Positions 48,973-61,362 of a stretch of 64,000 bases of DNA are shown here, in pieces. This stretch comes from Ziziphus jujuba (Eukaryota; Streptophyta; Magnoliopsida; Rosales; Rhamnaceae), in the NCBI RefSeq assembly GCF_031755915.1, contig NC_083382.1:8308001-8372000 (forward strand), given 5' to 3'. A program made the position numbers and the translations under genes. The first letter of the stretch is position 1; every line of letters starts with the position of its first letter. The notes below the pieces were generated by a model. It was not told the origin of the DNA. It did no database searches and saw nothing but the letters and a program-made list of their open reading frames with translations.

Positions 48973-50080
48973 TTTCCCTACTAATCTAAGCAGAACAATA
49001 TCAAACAATATCACAAACAAATTATTGACAAAAGTAAGATTAAGAAAACCCAGCGAGCCTAACCTTCGGTTATAATGAAAAAATAAAAAAATAAAAAATA
49101 ACCCAACCAGCCACATGTCACCACCAATCATAAAGAAAAAAGAAACTCACCGAAACTATGGAGAAGAAGAAAGAAGAAGCCAAGCTAACCACGAGGCCAA
49201 CATAGAGAAATCCAGCTTCCAAACAGCAATGCAGGCAAATGGAAACTTAAACTCGAAATATCCCACTCTACAAGTCTCTCTGAGATTGCTTCCAATTCTA
49301 ATATCTATTAGGTAATCTACTAACATCTATTTTTGGAAAAGAAATGGTATTCAAACGCCCGCGTAAAATTTTAATACGCGCAAAAAATTTTCAGAAAATG
49401 GTAAAACAGACGACCCATTTAAATAAACTGTGTCACTAAAGGTTAGACGTGACAACGGATCAGGCGATGCAATAACATTGTTAGAGTTGGCTTTTTTTTT
49501 TTAATTCTTAAATTTTTTTTTTCGACACGTTATCTTCAGATAGCGTTGCATGTTCTTTTATTTATGTTTTTTCACCCTTTAAATGGGATTTTGTACTTTA
49601 TTTGAGTTTAAAATTTGCATTTGCTTTTAAAATATGCAACTCTCATAAATGTTCATGTTCCGTCTTTAAAATTTTAAGAACAGACGATGCAGTTGCAATT
49701 AAAAAAGACGCCTTATACCCTAGTATTTAAAATTTATTTTTAAGATTTGATTAGTTTTTTGAAATTTCATCTACAAATATTTTCACGTAGCATTCCAATG
49801 AACATCAATTCCATTGATCTAAAAACATAAAACAGTTATATCAATGCTCTTTTCAATTATTCATATATATGTGCATATATGAAACACAAAAACTCATCTC
49901 TCACAACCTAATTTGAGATAGGGTATACCAATTGCAAATTGATCTAATGCAACAAGGGCTTATAGTCCAATTGCTTGACGTAAGTATGTTCAATGAGATG
50001 AACTTTCAGGTTTTTGGGTATCAATGATAGTTTATTTGAATTTAAAATTTATAATAGATTAAATATTTTTGTTTTATTTT
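48973..50080. other. CACTA internal non-coding segment
   Basis: Contains scattered GCGATGCA-like motifs (49460, 49550, 50090) but no regular period. A short plus-strand frame at 49115-49315 has no recognisable domain. Confidence 0.5.
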
Positions 50081-52330
50081 GACATAACAAGCGATGCATT
50101 AAATGATACATGGGTCGCCAGATATTTAAGACAACCCATTCTAAAGGGAACATGCGATGCATCAGTTTCATTCCGAGTCACCTATATCTTTTTTTTTTTT
50201 TTTTAATTCTATAATAATCTGATTTTCTTACAATTTCAAATACCTAGTGAAAATATTTAAGTAACATAACTTAGCTGGTATTTTTTCTCTCTTTTTTTTT
50301 TTTTTGGGCTCATATGAACAGGCAACGCAGACGCCTCGTTACGCGTCGCCCATTGCCTTTTATTTCTTATTTTTAAAATTAATCTAGTTTTTTTTAAAAT
50401 TCAAATAACCAGTGAAAATATGTAAGCAATATACTTGAGCCGTTTTTTTTTTTTTTAGATAAAAAGAACAAGCGACGCAGGCCTTTCATTACATGTTGCA
50501 TGTTCTCCTATATATATATTTTTGTTTTAATTAATTTGATTTTCTGTCAACTTCAAATAAATAGTGAAAATATTTAAGCAACATAATAGAGCTGGTTTTT
50601 TTTTTTTTTAAAAGATATTGGTAACAGGTGATGCACAGATATCATTATGAGTCGCCTACTACCTTTTTTTTTTTTTTTTTCAAATCAATCTAATTTTATT
50701 TCAACTTCAAATAACCAGTGAAAATATTTAAGCAACATAACTGAGCTGGCTTTTATTGTTACCAATATTTAGGATATTTGTAACAAGAGACGCACAGGAT
50801 TGATTATACGTCGCCTGTTTCTTTTTTTTTTTTTTTTTTGTTCTTTTAATCAATCTTATTTTATATCAACTAAAAATAACCAATGAAAATATTAAAGTAA
50901 CATAACTAAGCTAGATTTTTATTTATTTATTTATTTTAAAGATATTGGTAATAGGCGACGCATAAGCGTCATTATGCATCGCCTATTCTCTTTTTTTTTT
51001 TTTATTTTTTTAATCAATTTAATTTTATTTCAACTTCAAATAACCAGTAAAAATATTTAAGCAATATAACTGAGCTAATTTTTTTTTTTCAATATAGGTA
51101 ACAGGCGACGCACAGTCTTCTTTATGTGTCGCTTGTTCTTTTTTTTTTTTTTTTTTTTTAATCAATTTAATTTTATTTCAACTACAAATAACTAGTGAAA
51201 ATATTAGAGCAACAAACTGAGCTGGTTTTTTTTTTTTTTAAATAGATTTTGGTAGCAGGCGATGCACAATTCCTGTTCTCCTTTTTTTTTTTTTTTTTTT
51301 TGGGTTCTTTTAGTCAATCTAATTTTATTTCAACTACAAATAACTAGTGAAAATATTAGAGAAACATAATTGAGCTGATTTTTTTTTTTTAAAATTTTGA
51401 TAATAGGCGAAGCATAATAAAGATTGTGTGTCGCCTATTCTTTTTTTTTTTTTTTGATTTTTTTTATGAATCTAATTTTATTTCAACTACAAATAACCAG
51501 TAAAAATATTAGAGCAGCATAACTAAGCTGGTTTTGTTTTATTTTTTTTAATTTTCTTTAAGATATTAGTAACTGGCGACGCACTATTACTAACTGGAGA
51601 TGCACAATGTGCGTTGCCTATTAATGGTAACTGGCGACGAAGAATGTGCGTCACCTATTACTAACTGGAGATGCACAATGTGCATCACCTGTTACCAAAA
51701 TCTTAAAAAAAAAAAAAATAGCTCCGTTATGTTACTTTAATATTTTCATTGGTTATTTGTAGTTAAAATAAAATTAGATTGATTAAACGAATTAAAAAAA
51801 AAAAGAACAGGTGATGCATAAAGAAGACTGTGGATCGCATGTTACCTAAATTTAAAAAAAACAAAGAGCACAATTATGTTGCTTAAATATTTTTACTGGT
51901 TATTTAAAGTTGAAATAAAAGTAGATTGATTAAAAGAAAAAAAAAAAAAGGGTGACGCATAATGAAGCCTGTGCATTGCCTGTTACCAATATCTTAAAAA
52001 TAAAAAAACAAAAAAAAAGCTCAGTTATATTGTTCTAATATTTTCACTGATTATTTGAAGTTGAAATAATATTAAATTGATTAAAAGAACAAAAAAAGAA
52101 AAAAAAGAGAGAACATGCGACGCATAAAGAAGACTATGTGTTGCCTGTTACCTTTAAAAAAAAAAAAAAAAAACAGTTCAGTTATGTTGCTTAAATATTT
52201 TCACTGGTTATTTGAAGTTTTAAAGAAAAGCAGGTTGATTTAAAAAAATAAAAATAAAAGGGAAACATGCGACTCGGAATGATTTTTGTGCGTCGTCTGT
52301 TACCAATATCTTTAAAAAAAAAAAAAAAGA
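50081..52330. repeat. CACTA internal array of about 155-bp units, opposed orientations
   Basis: About ten plus-oriented units (to about 51600) each contain 'gg.aacaggcgacgcac', 'gtcgcctgttctttttttt', 'tttatttcaact.caaataa', 'agtgaaaatattt' and 'ataactgagctgg'. From about 51690 to 52330 roughly four units appear as the reverse complement. The turn (51575-51690) holds four short GCGACGCA/GATGCACA motifs. Poly-T lengths vary between units. Confidence 0.85.
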
Positions 52331-52499
52331 ATACTATTTAAGAGATTTACAAGAATAAACTGTACATGAAAAATTATATAATTGAGCAACAAACCTCGTA
52401 TAATTAAATTTTGTTATTATGTAAACATCGATAAGTGGATGATTAATCATTTTTCATAAGTTTAGCATTTAGACAATACAATTCAGATAAAATCTATGT

Positions 52500-52729
52500 A
52501 CAGTATTAAAGGTGACTCTGTTCAGCCGCATATTTAGTGACTCTTAACGGATGTGTCGCGTGTTGTTGTTTTTAGCGACTGTTTGACATCAACAGTTTTG
52601 GAATACGTCGTATATTTATTGAATTTTTACTTACGCGTTAACCTTGAAGTCACGATTTTGTTTTTTCAAATGTGTTTGTTTCGTAGCGTCGTTAAGTGAG
52701 TGTCACTAGATATCAATTTTGGCATAGTG
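52500..52729. repeat. CACTA right subterminal zone and terminus
   Basis: AGCGAC, GCGTCG and GTCGC motifs occur close together, ending 'ttttggcatagtg' at 52729. Confidence 0.7.
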
Positions 52730-53084
52730 TTAGGGAAAAAATTATCTAACAATACTCTTTATATTATATTTTTAATTTTTAATTTTTCAATAATCATTTA
52801 TTACTATATTTATTTGCCTCATTTTTTATTATGATTCTCTCTTAATTATTTTATTATTTTCTTCTATTTTTTTATTCTAAAAATAATAGATTGATAACTA
52901 AAAAAGACAGTGTTTTCAAAATTTAATTAGCATTAAATTATATTAATATAATATTAAATATACATAAAGAATTTGACTCTCTAAGTATGAAGAACTAAAC
53001 TAATTTTATACTTTAAAAAATTAAATTACAAAATAAAAAGTATGCATAAGATAAAAGAGCCCCTTGGATGCTCTTACTGGTCAA
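52730..53084. repeat. Duplicated block copy 3, right of CACTA
   Basis: Resumes 'aaaaaattatctaacaatac', matching 19280-19610 and 39500 onward. Confidence 0.8.
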
Positions 53085-53700
53085 TGCCTTTTTGTAACAG
53101 CTACGTCAATTTAGATAAGGAAATTCTATGTTAGATTGTCAATGCCTTTTTGTAACAGCTACATTAATTTTAGATAAGTTAGGTGTAGTGGACTTTAATG
53201 ATACGGCCAATTGTGGTAAAATGAAATGTAAGGACCTAGACTTTTAAAAAGAGTGGATACACTGTTTCCTAAGCGGAAAATTTCATTCTGGCCATCACGA
53301 ATCGACTGGGAAAGTGTGTCTCCTTCATTAATACCTAGAAACTCATATAACTATTTAATGATCAAGCAGTGACAAGAAGCTTCACTACAAGCAATTTTCT
53401 AGCATCAACAAAAAAATATTAATGACATAACCAATTGAGATAAAATGAAATCAAGTCGATCTGTCGGCCATTAATTAGGGCATAGATTTTCTAATACAGT
53501 GAATATATTAATTTCCCCTGTAAGTAGGAAACTCCTCATGTAGTTGACTTGTTTTTCTAGCTGTTTTTGTAGATATGAGGATGGAAACAGTAATATAACA
53601 GAGGATGCAAGGCTGAAAACAGAGTCGTAAAATCCCTTGTCGAAATTCTTTCAAATTCAATGCTTACCTTGTCAGCATTCAGTCAGACCAACTTCTGTTA
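53085..53700. repeat. WAKL-cluster intergenic module, copy 3
   Basis: Very close to 19620-20330 ('tctgtcggccattaattagg', 'gaggatgcaaggctgaaaac'). Contains a local 45-bp duplication (tcaatgcctttttgtaacagct, 53090 and 53140). Lies just 3' of WAKL-E. Confidence 0.8.
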
Positions 53701-53968
53701 TCCAAGTCAACGTTTTTATTCTTTTTCTTCTAGCTTTACATGCAGTTTTTCTATCTTTGCAAGATGTCATAGGACCTTGCTGTGACCCTGTGCATATTCT
53801 ATTACTTTTAAAAAAATAAAAAAATAAAAAAACCAAAGGAAAAGAGAAAGAAAAGTTAATAGAAAGAGAAATAAAATGAAAGGTTGCCAAAATTGGATAA
53901 ACAATTCAGTTTGTTTTCCAATAACGAAGGCATTTAAAAGTACAAATATATAATATTTCTAATAACCA

Positions 53969-55252
53969 TTAATTGGAAACTAATACTGGTAACGCATCTA
54001 TTGATGAAGCAATGTTATTACCAGTGTTCGTGTGTGAAGCAGTTGATGTGGAAACATCCCAAGGCTCTGTTATTTCGGTCCTTACATGTTCAACTTCTTC
54101 ATGAATCTGTTCATGAGGAAGAATGGTAGTTTGGCAGCGGTTCACTCCATTGCAGTTCCTGTTATAGTGATTTGTTAAGCACTTGGACTTGCAGCCTGCT
54201 GAAATCTCACTGCCATCTAAGTTTGATGAAGACATTAAGGCTCGAACATTGCAACTGACAGCGATGAATATGTTGTCCCTCATCGAAAAGGAAAAGGGGC
54301 TTCTTGTCAAGTTTAGAGATTCGTGGGCTTCTTTGACTGTGCAATTCCAGAAAGTTACTGGATTTTTTTACCTGAATCTGTTGGCAAGTCAATTCGTAAT
54401 TTTAGTTTGTAGATATTATATTATATATATATTTTTTTCATACTATCTGTATACGTTAGTTTTTATCATATGATTCTTCATAGCGAGAAAGTATATGGCT
54501 AAAAACTCCTGGAATTTCAAAAGAATATTCAACCATGTGGTTAATTTTTTACTATCCTCTTAACTGCTTGTATCTTGAAAGTAAATGTTATGATCTCTGT
54601 TAAAAAAACTTAACAGGTATAATATTCAACCTACTTATTACTAACAGATTAAGCTTTTGAAAACCATGATAACTTAATATGGTAACAAAGCTCCAAAGTC
54701 TTCAACACAAGTTCAAATCACGCCAAATGGCCTATAAGGGGAAATATTGACATAACTAATATATACATAATAAACTTATTTCCTAATAATAGTGATTTCG
54801 ATTCACTAAAAAATATATAAGATGCATACAAGATTTCTACTTGATTCTTAATAAAATAAGAAATAATAATAATTACTGGATACAATATTTATGTAACGAA
54901 ATGGTGTTTATTTCATCCCTAATATTTGTATTAATTACTCAAAACGTCTTATGACAAGCCCTAGTAGTCTTCCAAAGAAATTTTGTGGACTTGGGAGATT
55001 GGTGCGCTTAAGGTAAGGTGTGTGAGGGAAGGTAGAGGGGTTGCAGACTATTTCGAACCATTCATCAACATAACAATCTGTGGATCCAATTCTGAAAGGA
55101 AATGGGATTCTTACGTTTCCGCATTCCGTTTCACAACCAGGCTTGCCTATGCTTACCGCTACTACTGATGATACTGTAACAATATTAATGATCAGCCATG
55201 ACAATCCAATCACTTGAACAAGCACCAGTACCAGCCTTCTGATCCCGGCCAC
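53969..55252 (-). pseudogene. WAKL-E: ectodomain-to-tail deletion pseudogene
   Basis: Exon 1 from the ATG at 55252 gives a signal peptide (MAGIRRLVLVLVQVIGLSWL) and CETECGNVRIPFPF. A one-base C insertion (LKRTNL becomes PSPQ) shifts frame near 54998, and the donor equivalent to WAKL-D GT is TT. Exon 2 (about 54380-54120) has the same 7-A insertion as WAKL-C. After CQTTILPHEQ the frame joins in phase to the kinase C-tail (EEVEHVRTEITEPWDVST...), ending at 53969. The rest of the ectodomain, the EGF, membrane and kinase exons (about 2.1 kb in WAKL-C coordinates) are deleted. It is unlikely to make a protein. Confidence 0.87.
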
Positions 55253-56699
55253 TTATTTTCTTTGTTGGCTTTCTCTGTCTCCTCCTGATCGATTAACTTG
55301 GATTGGCGTTTATGTGTATATGTAGTATATTCTACTTAGACAAAACCAGAAAATTACAAGACGTTTGGAATACTCATATGGAATATAGGAAAGAAAGGAA
55401 AGGAAAGGAAATTAACTAGAGGATTTGATTCTTTATTTGGATGGTTAAAATAAGTATTCAAAGTAAAGGAAAATGGATGATGAAATGAATTGATTTTCCA
55501 ACGGTCGTGTTTCTAAATTTCCTATTTTCCCGTTTCAAATGAAAAGGGCCAGAAGAAGGGACAATTAAGCGAAAATAGAGCTGTATTCGGCCCAAGTTCC
55601 CAACCTATATTTCTGCTGCATATCCACCATCCATTTCCCTCATCCCCCTTTGTTCCATTCTGTTCTTTTTATCCTATCTATTTCATTTTCTTTTTCTTTG
55701 CCATAATTGGCTAATAATTTTAAAGCTACTTAAGAGTTTTTTTTTTTCCTGGCATTTCAGTGTAGCTTAATAGCACACTCAACCTGAGTATGGTGCATCA
55801 AATAAGTTTGAATTAGCTAATAAATTATTCTCATCTATTATAACTAAAAGATCATAAATTCAAAATACTATAAATAAATAAAATTATTATAAATGATAAA
55901 AAAAAAAAATGCTTTTGGTGCCACGCAATAATCCTTTGGTAAATATTGCTGTATTTGTTTTCAAAACGAGCAAAAACAAGCGCACCATTATTATGCTGGG
56001 CCCTACAATTTTTAGCGGCATACACAGTCTCGTTTGGGAGTGCCTTGGGAGGACGGGGGACGTGTGTCCGGTAGGTATCCTATTTTATTTATGACAACCG
56101 TTGTCTGCTTTTGTCCTTTTCATTTTTGCCCTTTTGCTTTGTTTTTTATTTTTGTTCTTTTGGTAAAAAAGTCATTTGCCTTCTCAGTTGGAAATAATAC
56201 ATAACCAAAAAAAAAAAAAAAAATCATTCTGATGTTATTGTTATTTTTCTCAATATTAAACTTTTATTATTCACAAAAAAATATTAAACTTTTATTCTTA
56301 CCAAAAAATATTAATTTTTTACCAATTCTTTTAATATTAGACAATTTTAGATAATATAATATTTTTTATTTTTTTCTATTTTTGGTTGCTTAGCTCAATA
56401 AAATTTATTCCATAACCTATTAAAAATAAATTACTATTTTTAACTTTAAACTTCTTAATTACTTTAACATTTTAGATTACTCAATTATTGTCATGTACGA
56501 TATTTAAGTATATGAAATTGTCAAGCTAGATTTCCTATTAGAAATTAATTAATTTTGTATTTTGAACTCGGGCCAATGAATAAAACAATAATGATTTTTT
56601 TCACTTGACTACTTCCACGGGGTGACCCTTAATTGATTGAATAGTCTATTTATATATTGTCCTCAACTGAAGTTCTAAACACTTTAGAACAGTGTAACT
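55253..56699. other. Spacer upstream of WAKL-E
   Basis: A purine-rich 'ggaaaggaaagg' stretch near 55390 and A/T runs. A plus-strand frame at 55909-56094 has no domain. No gene seen. Confidence 0.4.
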
Positions 56700-57275
56700 C
56701 CAATTCAAGTACCAATGGCACATCAACTGTCTACTTAATTTGATGGGAAAAAAAAAAAAAAGTCGATTTACTAGTCAATATCTTTTAGTAGAAGCGACAT
56801 CAATTAAGATAAGAAAGTTCTGAATTAGAGTATAGAGGACCTTAATTAAGGATATGACCGGTTGAGTAAATATGGAAACGTAGGGCTTGGACTTTCAAAA
56901 ATAGTGGATATGTTGATTTTCCATGTAAGTGGAAAATTCTATGTAACGACTTATAAACTAGAAAAGGAACTTCATGAAAATGAAGTTAACTTGTTTTACT
57001 TTTATTTAAAACTTACTTTGACTTTGAGCGACAAACATGCTCCACGAAATTTGGCCATAACACAATTTTTTTATTTGTGGATAGACAAAATTTTTAGTTG
57101 GGGTTCTCATAAATCAGGAATATCCTTTAATTTCCAAATTATACGTAATAATAAAAGAAACTAGTTGTTTTCTTAATTATGTGCATGAAAACAAAAATAG
57201 AAGGCTATCAAACATTACAGGGCATGCAAGGCCGAAAAACGAGTCCATGCAGATAAAATCACTTTCTGCAAATTA
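56700..57275. repeat. WAKL-cluster intergenic module, copy 4 (diverged)
   Basis: Keeps the order 'aagtaccaatggcacatcaac', 'tagtcaatatcttt', 'tatagaggaccttaat', 'gcatgcaaggccgaaaaacga', but with more change than copies 1-3. No WAKL lies beside it, so a neighbour may have been lost. Confidence 0.6.
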
Positions 57276-58089
57276 TATGAAAATTCAAAATGAAACTATT
57301 AGCTTGTAATGTCATTGGTGGATACGGAAAGGAAAGAAAAAATGGGTTAGAAAATGCCAATCCTAGTGTTAGAAGATTTATGTGAAGTACAAAGATTGTC
57401 TCTTACAAATAATAACAATAATAAAAATGTTAATATTATTTGCAACATGTGCAATTGGCCTAATTACAAAACAATGATACTAAAGTGATCATTAAATTGT
57501 TTATTAAATAACATGATGAATGATATAGTAATATTTAATTTTTTAGATTATATAATATGTCAATCAATTATGTAGTAACAACTTACTATGTAATGTCATT
57601 TGATAAATAGTTTTAGTAAACAATTTGAAAATATTTGTAGCATTACTGATGCAAAAACATTTTTTAGGAAAATCAGTTATACCTAAAATTAATATTTAAT
57701 ATGGTTGGGGTATGGCTATTTACGTAAACATAAAATATAGATTACTAAATTAGTAATTCATTTTATCCAAGGAATTAAATATAATTCAAGGGACAAGTCA
57801 ATATCGAGATCACAAACTTAAATAGAAAAAAAATTATTACAACAAAAAATGATAAAAAATTTTATGCTATAATCAGAACTAGTAACAAAAAAATTCAAAA
57901 ACTAGTAAATAGTTTTGGAATGTTGAATTACATTGAATTGGATCAGTCTATTTTACATTTTTATAGAATTAAACCCAATATAATAGAGTCCAATAATTCC
58001 TTGCAGTCCAACATTTTAGGAATGCCAAAAACAACACATTTATACTAATGGTAGTAGTAGAAGCGCAAGATATATTTTGGTGATGAATT
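57276..58089. other. Spacer 3' of NUDX1-like gene
   Basis: AT-rich. The last part should include the NUDX1-like 3' UTR. Nothing else recognised. Confidence 0.4.
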
Positions 58090-58742
<653 letters not shown>

Positions 58743-58785
58743 TTACCACCTTTTCCACCGTGTAATGTCTCTACTTGTTTAGTCC

Positions 58786-58793
58786 TATTTATA
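58786..58793 (-). promoter_or_regulatory. Probable TATA box of NUDX1-like gene
   Basis: A perfect TATAAATA on the minus strand, about 95-100 bases upstream of the ATG and in less AT-rich context than most of the window. Confidence 0.55.
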
Positions 58794-58800
58794 CACACAT

Positions 58801-58912
58801 TGGAAGGAGAAGAAGACGGGCAAGTTTCATGCCAATGAGATCACATGTGTCAAATTAAAGCGTTACGTCTTTTCTTACATTTGTCCGCCCATGTGGTTAG
58901 TTTGTATATTAA

Positions 58913-58947
<35 letters not shown>

Positions 58948-60290
58948 GGATGAAATATAAATTAATATATAGTATGGCTTTTTAATTTTACAAATTAAAG
59001 GCTTTTGTTGATGAATAACATATAAATTTAAACAATAACATGATAAGGATAAAAAACTTCATTAAAATTCAAAATCAAATGATATGATACATGATAGGAT
59101 TATATATTATTAAATATAAATTAATAATATCTTATTATTATGGAAGGTAAAATCTAAATAAAAGAATGACAATTTATTAATGATTAAAATTTTGATTTAT
59201 AAATATGATTAATGCAGAATTACCATAAATTAATAATCAGCCTATGAGTTAATTTACATGGGTCTTTTTAGTTTAAAAAAAGGAAAAAAAAAGTAAATAG
59301 AATCAATTAATACTTGCCATATTGATATATATTTAATTGACAAAAATCGTTAACGATGATAAATAGTAAAAAATTTTAAAATGTCATATATATATATACA
59401 TATATTGTTATATGCATACTCCAAATGACGATTAGTTAATGCCAACTAGGAGTCAGCCTTTTTGTTGATGAATAATTAGGAGACAATCTTGTGCTTAATT
59501 AATGAGTTAATTTCATCCTAGATATTATAAATAGACATACTGTCTTTTCGACTAACGAATCTCTTTTGAAGATCATTTAATTCTAATTACAAATTAAATT
59601 TTTAAAAAATATTTACATGAACCAATTATAACAATAAAATTATTCGTATATATGTCAAGAAATAGTTTATAACATCGTTTCATACTATGACCAAAATTTT
59701 TGTTGGGCAATTATTTCAAATAATATAATCAATAGATTCTTTTCATTTTAAAATATTTTGAAAAATTGTTTACAAAAGGCAGGATTCGTTAAAAAGTAAA
59801 TAAATATTGATAATTAAAAAAAAAATACCATATATACATGTGGTCGTTTCCTTAATACACTCTATAGTGTATACTTTTGCTTGGGTCTCTGCACTATATA
59901 AGCTAATATCTCTTATATGTGGAGGACCAACCAGAAGCGAGGAAAAAAAATCATTTATATTCATTGTACCATGTTATCTTTCTATGGTTAGTTTTTCAAA
60001 AATTTAATTTCTTAAAAAATTATTAAAAATTAAACAAAGTTTTTTTTTTTTGGGGGGATCATTTTTCCGTCATCTCCGATGCAAGTCCAACAAAAGAGAA
60101 TGATTTGTAAATATAAATATTTTTAATATTTATCCTACTCTACTGCCCAATACGAAAGTTGTTGGGAACAAAGAGGGAAGGATCCAAGCTTCTGCTACCA
60201 AGCGCTTCTATCGGGGTCCCCTCATGATGATTCGAATCCGCTTCCTCTCCCCAATCATTATGATTCCATATTTAGATTAAAAACACCAAT
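58801..60290. other. NUDX1-like upstream region and spacer
   Basis: A (TA)n tract at 58918-58943 and other AT-rich sequence. Short frames near 59770-60007 on both strands have no domain. Confidence 0.4.
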
Positions 60291-60405
60291 AAGTATGTTT
60301 TTTTTTTTTTTTTGCTAAAACCAATAAATATGTATTTTAGCAATAAGTATGTTTTTTTTTTTTTTGGCTAAAACCAATAAATATGTATTTTAGCAATAAG
60401 TATGT
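60291..60405. repeat. Tandem duplication with poly-T, about 55-bp unit x2
   Basis: 'aataagtatg' plus poly-T plus 'ggctaaaaccaataaatatg' plus 'tattttagc' occurs twice in a row. Confidence 0.85.
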
Positions 60406-61362
60406 ATTAGTCCATTGTTAACTTGCTTTCTGAAAGATTTATAGGGAAAATATCACATATATGTATAATATTATATTGTTTGCATTTCTATTTTAGAGAA
60501 TTTCATCAGAGCTTTTTTTTTTTTTTTTCCTTCTCTTTTTGGGTTATATTGAAGATAGAGGGAATCGAATCATTGAAAAAAGAAAAAAAAAATAAAAAAG
60601 ATTTAGCAGTGGAATATCAAAGCCCTTTAATGTTCGATTTTCAAAAGGTGCGCAAGTGGAACAGTGGAGCGGGGAGGGGTTGAATGTGCCCTGTTAGGCC
60701 CATTTGGGTCCGCCATGATGATTCCACTCCCACTCCCAAATCCCAACATCATGCTTTCCATAAAAGGAATTTGGTACAATGTCCCTTTTAGAAGGGCTAT
60801 AATGATATATACTCCTTTATCAGTCAATTTTTTTTTTTTTTGTCCTTTAATATCCATTACATCCTTAAAAAAATTTTAAAAGACCTGTATATTCTTTATT
60901 TTAAATTTAATATAAGAAAACCTTTTATGGCTCCTACGATTTGGCTTCTAGGTTCTCATAAAAAACCAATACTGAAATTAGAAAGAGGACCAAATCTAAA
61001 GACAACATGTTTGAGTTCGAAGAAGCAATGCTCAAATCTTCAGGCTAATGCTCGACGATGCTCATCTTTAATCCTGCCTTTATTTCTATGAGTATCGGAA
61101 TGCTTTTACCTTCTCACTTGTGGTTGTTTCTTCTCTGCTGCTTCATAAATACTTGAATGCTGGATCGGAAGAATCTGGTTCTTTAGCAAATAGTGGTTTT
61201 GTTCTGGTTCTACTAGGATTTGTGGTTGTTTTTAAGTTTCTAACGTTGCTCGCCAAGGTTTCTTTTGAAAAATCAGTGTCAAGGAGGCCAGAGAAGCGTG
61301 AATAGAATCACCAAAAATTCTGAAAATGTTATCAAATTGGCAAAACAATTTGATTGTTGTAG
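60406..61362. other. Spacer, frames of unknown meaning
   Basis: Overlapping short frames on both strands (for example 60840-61091 and 61120-61305, plus). The latter contains a hydrophobic stretch (GFVLVLLGFVVVFKFLTLLA). No family recognised, and I do not call a gene. Confidence 0.35.

Larger units (their letters stand above)
47334..52729 (-). mobile_element. CACTA (En/Spm) DNA transposon, non-autonomous
   Basis: 5396 bp. The left end is CACTACTAGAAT and the right end (reverse complement) is CACTATGCCAAAAT, flanked by TTA duplications. Subterminal regions (about 47395-47850 and 52500-52700) are dense in AGCGAC/GCGACGCAT-like motifs in both orientations, as expected for transposase-binding zones in this superfamily. 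The transposase is on the minus strand and reduced to its two ends. The rest is a large repeat array. Mobility would require a transposase supplied from elsewhere. Confidence 0.9.
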
